Translations under genes and position numbers: made by a program
In this document: positions 1 through 9,789 of the stretch, one piece after another
How the letters are laid out: every line of letters begins with the position of its first letter
Numbering within the stretch: position 1 is the stretch's first letter
The notes under the pieces: model-generated
Databases searched by the model: none
What the model was told of the DNA's origin: nothing
The model's input: the letters and a program-made list of their open reading frames with translations, nothing else
NCBI GenBank assembly: GCA_918797485.1
Contig: CAKKNE010000004.1
Location: forward strand, 1,550,001 to 1,614,000
Length of the DNA: 64,000 bases
Direction: 5' to 3'
Source: Pelagomonas calceolata
Taxonomy: Eukaryota > Sar > Pelagophyceae > Pelagomonadales > Pelagomonadaceae

Positions 1-41
1 TGACGCAAATTCGAAGGGTAGTACGAACCCTCGGAATTAAA

Positions 42-480
42 GCGGCTAAGACAGTCCGCCCGAGTGCCACCACCCTGGGCCTTAAGAATGATACACTATC
101 TAGTTTCGTGAACGGCCCAGGCCCAAGTCCAGGCCCGGATGTATGTGAAAACAGATAGGAAGGGTATAAGGATAGGGGATAGGGGGTACCTACCGTGGCG
201 GTATTAAATCACACTTACCCTTTTTATACTACAAGTAAGGGTCACGGTAAGCACTTAAAGTTGCGAATGTGCAAGACCAAAGGAGTACGCACCTTTGGGA
301 GTACGGCGGCTGAGATAGTCTGCCGCGGAGCTACCTTAAATACACTAAGTAGTTTTGGTTTTAACTGTGTTTATTACGCGTTGCGTGTTGAAGGGTGATG
401 TAAGTGTATAGGAAGGGTATAGGATAGGGGGGGGGGTATTTCGCCCTATTTATCGCACTCCCCCTTTTCATGAGGGTAAG
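42..480. repeat. Diverged tandem duplication, about 255-264 bp period
   Basis: The stretch from 42 (GCGGCTAAGACAGTCCGCC) recurs diverged from 306 (GCGGCTGAGATAGTCTGCC). The motif AGGAAGGGTATA at about 157 recurs at about 409, followed in both copies by runs of GGATAGGGG. Shared segments keep their order, so this is an old two-copy tandem repeat with indels. No coding potential was seen; the short open frame at 195-398 lies across the repeat and looks accidental. Confidence 0.55.
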
Positions 481-1474
481 CTCTTGTTTCCCTTAGGAGA
501 ATATGGGGTGAAACTTGAAATTGTCCTCCATCCTTTTCGTTCGTTTCATTGAACTGTGCATTTTGGTATATATCATCAGGTAGCACATGGGCATTTGCCT
601 CTCAATGAATACACTTAATCCTCCACGTAAGAATTGGTAGAGTGTTCTGTAGGTTGGTTTGTGGTGGTCGTAGTTCGTGATAATGTAGCGTTGAGATGTC
701 GAATGATTATGTCAAATTCCTTAGTCGTCATACCCGCTGGGTTGCCGGCAGCTGCGCGCTGTTGGCTTACCGTTTTCTTCAATTTCCATTGCACCATTGG
801 CAACTTGAAGTTGTCTCTTGGCTTTCAAGTTATGAAAAGTACCAGTCTATCCTGGTCCTTCGTCTATCGAAATGTGCGTTGTGGCAATGAATGGACAATT
901 GACGCGCTCAGGCTAAAGCATAAAATTTTGATTTCCGATGTAAGTTCAAGTTCAACTTGACTCGGAAGTGGGGAACTTGAGTTTGATTTGTTCCTAGTAG
1001 TCTGTCCAGTCGCAGAATTGGATTCAGCGGCTGATTCGGCAGCTGATTGATTTCCGGACAATGCCAGTGGTACATTGTCAATGCTGCCTGCCAGTGCCAG
1101 TGCACGACCGGCGTGACCGTGACCGCCGTGACGCTGCTGCACGTATCTGCCATCTTTGTTGAAATGTATAGGAATTTCGAGCAGTGAATTCTCCGGGATT
1201 AATCTTGCTGTCGTCACGGCGCTGTTGGTATTATCATTTGGTTATGCCTAAGACTCGAGCCGCTGACGCCGCTGGTACCAGGTACCGTAGGTACGTTAAC
1301 GTGCGAGTGATACAAGGCCGGCAGCTGATAGTTTATGACACCAGGGCTGGAGTGGGAGGCTCAGAGTTGGTGAGAATATCACGTCGTATCGGAAAAATGC
1401 CGGAATAATGGGACAAACAAAGATAAAAAACCAGATAAGCACGTGATGGAAATTAGAGAAGCCAAGTGAAGTCA
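481..1474. other. Gene-free spacer upstream of the WD40/FN3 gene
   Basis: No recognisable gene was seen on either strand. The stretch holds short motifs that recur in other spacers of this window: TTCAAGTTCAACTTGA near 945, CCAGTGCCAGTG near 1090, GTGACCGTGACC near 1115 and GGTACCGTAGGTAC near 1277. The promoter and 5' UTR of the downstream gene should lie towards the end, but no TATA-like element could be chosen with confidence. Confidence 0.4.
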
Positions 1475-4400
1475 ATGTTGGGTCAGCTCAAAGCTACGTT
1501 TCGCTCAGCGCCACAGCATGATGATGAGCCTGAGGTTGAGTCGATTCTGAAGAAATCACGCTTCAATTTTTACCAGGAGTACGTCGAAGGGGTGCAACGA
1601 AGGAAGATGGAAGAAATGAAAAATGACTCAATCCTACAGGAACGGCTCACCCAAGCAACCGAGCGTGACTTGATGGAGAGTGAAGAGCAACTTTCTTGGA
1701 ATGCATATGAACTACCTTTGCGCAACCGAATGCGATTGATCAAACGACATTTGGACACACAACGTCAAGCTAAGGAAACACGGCTTCGACGTCTCAAGGA
1801 TGAAGTTCGACTGAAGGAGGAGGGTTTCACATACCACAATGGCGTCTTGAAGGAGTTTTCGCGATGGCGGGACTCACCAGCGTTGTTCCGCTACTACCAC
1901 GGACACAAGGGCCAGGTCTATGCTTTCAAAATGTCCGAGTCACTAGACTGCTTCCTCTCTGCGTCGGCGGACACAACCCTTAAGCTCTGGGATTTCACTA
2001 GTGGCACATGTGTCCGTACCTTTGAGGGCCATGGCAAGGCTGTACGCGACTGCGATCTGTCGCCAGGGTTCTCTATAAACAACCGCGGTGGACTTGGTCT
2101 CGCCGTTTCCTGTTCAACTGATAAAACTTTGCGCATTTGGGATGCGCGAACCGGCGGACTCCGTAAGGAGATACGGGGGCACACCGATGTGGTCTATGCA
2201 ACACGCTTTTCGCCCGACGGGCGTCAAATTTGCTCTGCATCTGCCGACTGCACCGTTCGCCTCTTTGATGCCCTTGAGGGCCACCTGAACTATATTTTTT
2301 ATGGTCATGAGTCTGCTGTCGTATCCATTTCCTACGCTCCATCTGGACGTTATATTGCAAGTTCTTCTGACTATGGTGAACGTGCTGTCAAGCTGTGGGA
2401 CGCAGATGTGCCCGCAACCAGAAGCGTGAAGCCAATCACCGTGCGTATCCAATGGACGCTTGAGGGTCTCATTTCCCGAATCACCCTTGTCACTGATCCG
2501 CCCAGAGCGCTTCTTGAGCCCCCCCAGAAAGATCGACTGTCAGACCATTTTAGTGAAAAGCGCCAGGATCCATGGGATCTGCTGACCGACGGCGAAGACG
2601 AAGAAAGCGAGCACGAACGTCGCCAGCGTGAGAAAGAGGAGAGCCGGAAGCAGTGTGATGCAGAACCTCGACTTCGAGAGTGCTCCATACAGACGGCCCC
2701 TGATGTCAAAGAGTCTGGTGGATTTACCTTGAGCGTTGCGTCGGTTGATCGATTTGGGCGATCAGCACAAGTGGATCAATACTATGGTGGGGTGACTCTG
2801 CAAATAATTTTGCGAGGTGTCAATGCTATAGCTGAGTTTTTTGTCGGCTCATACATAAAGAGTTCGATTCATGACACATTTATCGAAAACAGCGGTCGGC
2901 GCAGCGGTCAATTTTCATGCAGCTTGCCATTAGGAATTCGCCACTCATGCGATAGGGCAGCCATACATACAAGGCGCTTTGACGCTAAGTCTGAGATCAT
3001 TTTATCCTGGCAAGCGCCCTCCTGTGGTTCTGGGACGCTCATCATGCGGGCAAACGTCGCAGCTGCTGCCGAGAGCAATAACGAAATCAATCGAATTGCA
3101 CTGTCATATACACTTAAGGAGGTTGAGCCGCCGAGGAAGGGTAGTGTTCTCTCTGACCTCTCCCAACAGGCAACAACGCTAGGAGGCCATGCTACCATCT
3201 TCAACTTCACAGCTTCAATCCTCCACCAGCTCTTCATTGAGCTTATTCGCAATCGCGATACTGCTGAGGCATCAAATATGGTCAGTCCGGTGAGTCGGCT
3301 TAAGATTCGTGAAGGCCTGAAGCGTGGTGCCAACACGGCAGTTTACAAAGGCAAAGCTACTGTCATGGAGCAGGTAAGTGTCTTCTGTTCTACTCCACTC
3401 AGTAATATCGTGTTTGACTCGCAAACAATGGACTATAGGTGGATAGGTGGATGGCTAATGGAGTTTCAATTCTCAAGGATGCTAAGGACTTGTCGCCAGG
3501 TAAAAGTATGGGCGTGCTGCTCCATGGCGTGCCCCTGGAGTTGCCACCACCAATCAAGCAAGCTCTATCGAAGACCAGTGCCAGACCGATTTCTCAGGAC
3601 CTTGATCAAGCCAAGAAAGAGGTCTCACGCAGACAAGACTGGCGCAACAGAAGGCTTCAATGCTCTGAAGAGGTGCGATCGATGTGGGAGCCATCTGTAG
3701 AGGTAAGTGAGCTACCAAAGCCAGCCGCTGCGTCTGATTCATTGATTAGTGATGGTCGTTACGGTGGCAACTTGCCGCATTTGCAGATGCCGTTGCCATT
3801 TCTCTACCCCATCAACGCCAGGGGCTTTGGAACGCACGATGCTGCTCGCAAGGGTATTGAGGCCATGGACAGCCTAGGTAAGGATGACAACGGAATTGGG
3901 AGATTGGGTAGAGTGCAACGGTCTAATTCGGACCGCCAAGCCCAGGTTCTAGCCCTCTCGAAGTTTGCGCAGCTACGTGGCGTTGCGCAGAGAGCTGATT
4001 CCTCCAGACGTCGTGCTGCCCAGGTTGTTCTTCCTAGTTTTGAGAAGGCAGGCTCCGATTTGGGAACGGCAGGACACGTCCGTGCCAAAGCAGTGCTCGC
4101 TGCAGGTTTCTCTTTCCACCCCCTTCCGGACCGAATTGCGTACAAACGACTCTGTCAACTTCAGCTCGTGGCAAAGATGGCTCCAGTTACTTCACACCGC
4201 GGTGGTGTTGCTTTCCTGATGCACCAAACGGTCATCCAAGATGGGCAGAGGCATAATAATGATATTAGAGGAGGGACATTGTCAAAGAACGAAAAGCCAC
4301 TACTGCGGCGACGGAATTCTTTCCCAGCCCTTCCGGGTCTTACAGCCAAGCCAAAGTCAAAGCTACTAGACCGAAAGGATGAGACTAGATTCGCTGCACT

Positions 4401-6732
4401 TGCTCGCGTTGTCGGCGGCTGCCTTCGGACGTTCTGGGCCAGCAATGGTGACTTCCATTCTCATCACCACACGGTTAACCAAGTCGTATGGTCACTTGAT
4501 GAAAAACGGGTCGCATCTTGTTCAAATGACAAGACTGTACGTCTCTGGGCGCCCCAAACAGGCCAATGTGTACGTACGCTTGTTGGTCATGACGACGCTG
4601 TTATGGGATGTGCGTTTTCTGAGGATGGCCTCCGTCTTGTTTCTGCTGGTATGGATAACTTCCTCATACTGTGGAACACTGTGAACGGCGAAATGTTACG
4701 AAGATTCTTTGGTCACGACGACGTTATCTATCGTTGTGTACTTTTTCGTAACTCATCAGCCATGCTCTCGTGCTCATCTGATAGAACGCTTAAGTCTTGG
4801 TTCCTCACACCACAGCCACCCGATCCCCCGGCTCGACCAGCAGTATCAGATGCAGGCCAACGTGCCGCTCATGTTGCTTGGCGCGCCCCACCAGCTTACA
4901 ATGACGATATTGTTGCTTACAAGATACAATGGCGTGTCGGTCTCCGTGTGTCATTTAAGAACGAGACAACAGTTGATGGTTCAACTTTCAAAAAACAAGT
5001 TGATGGCCTCAGGCCGGGCCAGAATTACCAGTTCCGCATCTGTGCTGTTAATCGCATGGGCCAAGGAGACTGGTCAGAACCATCGGCACAGCACGTCACC
5101 CAGGTTGGCATCCCCGAGCCCCTCGAGCAGCCTGTTGTCATCCGGTCGTGGTTCCGTCCGCGTAGAATTGTTTTTTGCTGGCATGCGCCTCTTGCTACAG
5201 TCGAGGGTACAGCAATCCATCGGTTCCGGGTCCAATGTGCGGGCGAAGGTAGCGCCTTTGCCACTCGGCCTGACTTTGAAAAATTCATTACGTGGAAGGA
5301 GGGTCGTGCATTGGCACAGCACGTCGAGGCTGCCCTGAAAGACCAGATTCGAGAGGATGTGAACATCTGGCAGCGATCAGGACCTGCCACTAAGGGCAAG
5401 ACTTTCGAGGTCCCAGAGTGTGCCCTGGTCAAATTTAATCATGAGACGACTGCTATGGCCAATGACGAAAAGTTCTTGCCCGAGGAGCGCAATCCTAGAC
5501 TCCCCAGCATCAATCGGCGTTGGCGCCGCACTATCAAATGTGTTCCTCAGAATGAGCAGAAAAGACGAGACGACCTTCGATTTGCTAAATTGAACAAGGG
5601 AATTCTCATGGCCGCCGCATTTGATGAGCTCAAACCCGGGTTTGATTATCGTTGTCGTGTATCTGCAATCTCATCTGTTGGCGAGGGCCCATTCTCATTG
5701 CCAACATACAATGCCAAGACCCCTCCAGATTATCCGGCAAATCCGAGATGTCCCGTAGTCAAAGCGCTCTCTCAGACCGCGCTCAAGCTTAAATGGGTGG
5801 CACCGCTTGAGAATGGGTCTGCGATCATGCGTTTCCTCATTCGACGCAAGGATGTTACAAATGATGTTTCCGAATATACTCGACACGACTCAGAGGCGGT
5901 ATTTGACTGTCTCGAACCAGGGAAAAAGTACTCGTTTCAAATCTGTGCTTTCAATCAGATAGGACCATCCACCTGGAGCCCCTGGAGTGAGCCTACATCA
6001 ACACTTACAGCTCTCCCCAAGGTTCCGGAGCGTCCCACAGTCCTCGAAGCCACCATTACTGCGGTGACACTCCGCTGTGTTAAACCACATAACTCTGGCA
6101 AGATAATCTCGACGATTGTCGTTCAGCGGCGCGAGCTCCGACCTGGCGGTGTCAAGTCAGAATGGGCAAGCAAAACGAGATTCCCCCCTAACCCAGGTGG
6201 AACCGGAGTTGCTTGTATCTTTACTATTTCCCCCCTCGAACCGTACACGGTATACCAGTTTCGATGTGCTGCAATTAATGCGCACGGGCAGTCAGACTGG
6301 TCGCTACCATCATTCCGGATACGTACCTGCAAAGCACAACCGCCAGCTGCGCCCCAGCACCCAAGAGTTGCAGAGGTACACCCTGCAAGTGTACACCTCA
6401 TATGGATCGCCCCAGACCCTAAAGGGTGTCCGATAATTGGCCATGCTCTCGAACTCAAGCGCCTGCGCAGAGAGGTCGCGTTCTTAGATACACACGAGAT
6501 GCTTCAAACTGAAAGAAATGATGCCGCCAGCAACACGGATCGCGAGACTGATGGTATTGTCTCCTCGCTGGATATTGGCTACACGAACAAATATGAAGCA
6601 GAGAATCTCGAGCCCTCTGCGAAGTATATATTTCGTGTGGCTGCTTACAATGGTAAAGGGCAGGGCGACTGGTCCTGCTGGTCCGACACATTCACAGGTG
6701 GTTTCGCAATACCGTTGGAGACAGCACAGTAA
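1475..6732 (+). CDS. Large WD40 / fibronectin type III repeat protein
   Basis: Two exons join across a 65-nt intron at 3374-3438 (GTAAGT donor, CTATAG acceptor, phase 0), giving about 1,730 residues. The first ATG is at 1475. Residues ~40-130 are charged and look helical or coiled-coil. WD repeats follow at ~140-330 (e.g. LKLWDFTSGTCVRTFEGH, VRLFDALEGH). A poorly conserved, acidic middle section comes next. A second WD block is encoded at about 4470-4800 (KTVRLWAPQTGQCVRTLVGH). About five FN3 domains fill the C-terminal half, with PP.P boundaries and Y.F R..A.N..G..W motifs (e.g. YQFRICAVNRMGQGDWSEPS). WD and FN3 domains are protein-interaction scaffolds, so a structural or ciliary role is possible, but I recognise no named orthologue. 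No signal peptide or membrane segment was seen. The stop is TAA at 6730-6732. Confidence 0.85.
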
Positions 6733-7098
6733 CTTCATAGCATCTGATCTTCAGGAGGAAAGTTATTGAGTTATTGATATGAACGGAAAGTCTTGGTATG
6801 CGATTATTCGGCGCGGGCAGTCTTGGTATGTGAGCACAGCCACTAACCTTAGGGGGCTAGGCCGGATGATGATGATGTAAGTAAATAAATAAAAACTTCA
6901 TAAATAACTTGAAAAATAAATAAATAAATAAATAAATAAACTTGAGAAAGAGAGCAGTTGCATTAACTTGAGCTTGTAATAAAATTTGGTGGTTTACTAC
7001 AAGTATATCCAAGAGCCCGGGGGATCCTAGCCAGGATAAACCTCCGGTCACGTATCAAATTTGGGAATCGTGGCCGGGCGGGTTGCTAGGACGGAGGC
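6733..7098. other. Spacer with an AAAT microsatellite
   Basis: There is no gene here. An (AAAT)n tract lies at about 6880-6942, interrupted by AAAACTTCAT and AACTTGA. The rest is non-repetitive spacer between the convergent 3' ends of the WD40/FN3 gene and the ARM fragment. Confidence 0.6.
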
Positions 7099-8021
7099 TC
7101 AATGTCCCATGACACCTTTTGTCGTCACAAGGAGTACCTCGCAAGATAGTCGTTCACTTCCACTCAAAGCCTGGCTGGCGCAGAGGCCACGAGAGGCATC
7201 GGCTACCCGCGAAACCCTAGATCGACCAATTGCGTCATTTCGCTTTATATCAAATAACACCATACCCTCCATCATGCGGAGACAGCAGTCAAGGGCTGAT
7301 GGACGTAAGTCACAAATGGGGCCATCACGATAGTGACGAAGGTCTCGGTGGTCCGTGGCACGCGCATCATATAGATAGGAGATCGCAGCTGTTAAGATGC
7401 ACTTGTGGCCATCAAGCTCACAGAGCTTATCAAAAGCACTGCAGTGGCGATGTTGTCGCAATCGCCAAACCAACTCAAACATCTTTGCAACTAGCAGCTC
7501 TTCACCGTAAGTCCGCTTTACCTCGGGGCCATTCAAGGAACAGCACAACTGAAAAAGGCGGATACCCAAACATTCTACGACCAACCTGAGCTCAAGACAT
7601 GAACCCCAGGCTTCTCTTCTTGCCGCAATGCAAAGTACCGCGCATGCATCGTGAACTGTTGTTAGACCATCTTGGTCCATGCAAAATGCACCAGCGCACG
7701 AGACCATGCATGGCTCCAACATTAGAATTACGTGCCCCCCCCGATTAATAGCGTTTGCAAGCATTTCTGCTGATAGATCACGGAGCTTTGACGGGGACCC
7801 TTCGCCTGTACGAATTATTGCAGCCTGAGACACATTTGACTGGCCAAATAAGGCAACATTAGAGAGTAGGAACGCACTGCCATGAGGTGCGCATTAGCAG
7901 CAGTCCACTCGAACACACCCACTTCCCTATCGAGACTTCTAACGATTAGTGCCGCACCAGCAGCAAAGCGAGCATCTTTTGGAATGTGGTCACGTGTCTT
8001 TGACCGCCGAAAAGACGATGC
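7099..8021 (-). pseudogene. Broken ARM/HEAT-repeat gene fragment
   Basis: Two reading frames together look like armadillo-repeat helices. The upstream frame (8021 down to about 7880) reads KDARFAAGAALIVRSLDR and EWTAANAHLMA. The downstream frame (about 7870 to the stop at 7099) reads FLLSNVALFGQSNVSQAAI and continues for about 240 residues rich in Leu, Ala and Cys. The shift falls near 7870, where there is no room for an intron of the usual size, so I infer an indel. No start codon or N-terminal exons are visible: just before 8021 the frame hits TAG (possibly an acceptor), and the transposon at 8176 lies 150 bp away. Its style resembles the ARM array at 23.7-28.9 kb. It may be a degraded paralogue or a displaced 3' piece of such a gene. 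Confidence 0.5.
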
Positions 8022-8420
8022 CTACTGCACTAGTGAGCTAATCTCAATATAATTCGGCCCGGTTTGAAACCAGCTCGACGCAGCATCGGTGCTGACTCGA
8101 CGGAATGCGTTGGAATGATTGCATGAAGTAGGAGCCTTGACGGACAGGTTATGGTTCCAAGAGTACTATACTTACATGGGGGGGTCACTAGGGGGAAACC
8201 GCCATTTTACCTCCGTCCTGCCCAGGCTGTGTGGCAATTGGGGCTGCCTGCGGCCCAAGGGTTGCATCTGGTACTGGCTGCGCCCCCGCACCTACAGCAC
8301 GCCGACGTGAGGGCGTCACATGCGAAGTTTCAGCAGCGGCGGCTGCCGAGAAGGGCTTCATCGACTGCTTCTTGATCTTGCGATAGGCGACGATCGGCCC
8401 CCCGCGAGTCAATATCGGGC

Positions 8421-8495
8421 GGATGACGCACTTTTTTGCGGAAAGCCCGAGTAGGCATGTTCGCCGGCCATTTGGAACGAAAAAGTGCGTCATCC
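8421..8495. repeat. Inverted repeat 1 in the 8.2-kb element
   Basis: Arms 8421-8436 (GGATGACGCACTTTTT) and 8480-8495 are perfect 16-nt reverse complements around a 43-nt loop. They sit in the first unit of the internal tandem duplication. Confidence 0.85.
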
Positions 8496-8719
8496 ACCCA
8501 CGGGACCACGCACTCATTCGTTTCCAAGACGGCCGCAAACAGGGCCTCGAACCTGCCGACACGGCGGTCTCTCGCTGGAGTAACGACCGGAATCGATGGT
8601 CGGCATGGTAGGCGACCTCCCACCGCCGCGGCGACGCTCAGAGGCTGCACTAAGGCCTCAAAGACATTGCCTCGAGATAGAGCAATTTGCTTTCGGATCT
8701 CCGCGAGCGAATATCGGGT

Positions 8720-8794
8720 GGGTAACCAATGTTTTGATGGATCGGCGTTCTAGGCTTACTCGACGGCCATTCCGAACGAAAAGGTTGGTTACCC
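8720..8794. repeat. Inverted repeat 2 in the 8.2-kb element
   Basis: Arms 8720-8735 (GGGTAACCAATGTTTT) and 8779-8794 pair at 14 of 16 positions around the same 43-nt loop length as inverted repeat 1. They occupy the homologous place in the second tandem unit, but the arm sequence differs from unit 1. Confidence 0.8.
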
Positions 8795-9302
8795 ACCCAC
8801 AAGATCATGCACTTATTCGTTTCCGAAGACAGCCGAAAATGGGCCCGCGACGGTGCATCTTACGGCGTTTTTTCGCTGGATTTTCCATCGCGATCCTTAG
8901 TCGGTATGGTTTGGCGCTGCCTCGCGGAGCCACGACGCTCAACGGCTGCGTTAAGGCCATATGCACACCATTTTGTGATATAGTACTTGTATAAATTTAT
9001 TAATTTTGTACCCGTCCCGGGACTGCGGGAGGGGTGGAGAGACCACTGAAAGAGACGTTTCGCGTGGAGGCTCCGATCCTCATAATAGCAAATTTTAGCT
9101 AAAATTGCTAAACGTTTTTGCCGTCGTTCTCGGCCAATATTGCGCCTGCGCGCAAAAGAAAAGCTGCCGAGGGCCGCGTGGGTGCTCACACGCCCACACG
9201 CACCGCGCACTGCCGCCGGGAAGCCGCACGGGCAGCCGCACGGACGCCAACCGCACATAGGACGCAAGTCGTATGGCGGTTTCCCCCTAGTGACCCCCCC
9301 AT

Positions 9303-9789
9303 ATAAGGTTAGTTCCTCTTGATGGTTCGAGGTCCCTTGACCCGCACGTTGCGCGTGGAGTGCACGACCGCCCTAGCCCGACGGATGGGTCCCGGGACGC
9401 CCATCCGGTTGTCTAGGCTATTTTTGCCGGTCAGACTTGTCTGTGGCCATGGTAGCGAAACGGCCATATGAGCTCCTCTGACGCCGAGTTTCAGCGAAAA
9501 CGGCCGCTGAAGGCCACGATCCAACACGGTCGCAAACTGGGGCACGGCTCATTTCAAGGCTTCTAGCCGCTGTTGGAGCAAGGGAGGCTTTGAGAAGCGC
9601 CGTCGAGGCAACTCCTAGCTCATTGGCTTTCCAGTTGTAACGACAAGGGATCACCTCGGATATACCAACAGGCACCTCACGTAGTTTTCTTATTTCTCGT
9701 GACGATTAGACGACTGGGCCCTTTGTCCGCGCCCGTGGTGCACGACTCAGCACCACGTGTGCTGTATAAATCCGGCCGAGCAAAACTAC
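9303..9789. other. Gene-free spacer after the transposon
   Basis: No gene was seen. A segment near 9371-9396 (CCTAGCCCGACGGATGGGTC) is nearly repeated near 22343, so at least part of this spacer is dispersed-repeat sequence. The 3' end of the RPA2 gene lies immediately after it. Confidence 0.4.

Larger units (their letters stand above)
8176..9302. mobile_element. 1.13-kb DNA transposon / MITE with perfect 30-bp TIRs
   Basis: The left end, 8176-8205 (ATGGGGGGGTCACTAGGGGG then AAACCGCCAT), is matched exactly by the reverse complement at 9273-9302. No transposase frame is visible inside, so it is non-autonomous or decayed. The interior holds a tandem duplication of about 300 bp (8400-8690 and 8700-8970). 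The G7-T-S-A-C terminus resembles the Mutator-like elements at 49.3-51.9 kb (G7-TGACACC), so a shared superfamily is likely. I could not find a clear target-site duplication in the flanks. Confidence 0.8.

Noticed and set aside
8160-9320. 9-bp target duplication for the 8.2-kb element
   Set aside because: The flanks (TACTTAC before, ATAAGGTTA after) do not match in any register tried, so no duplication is claimed.
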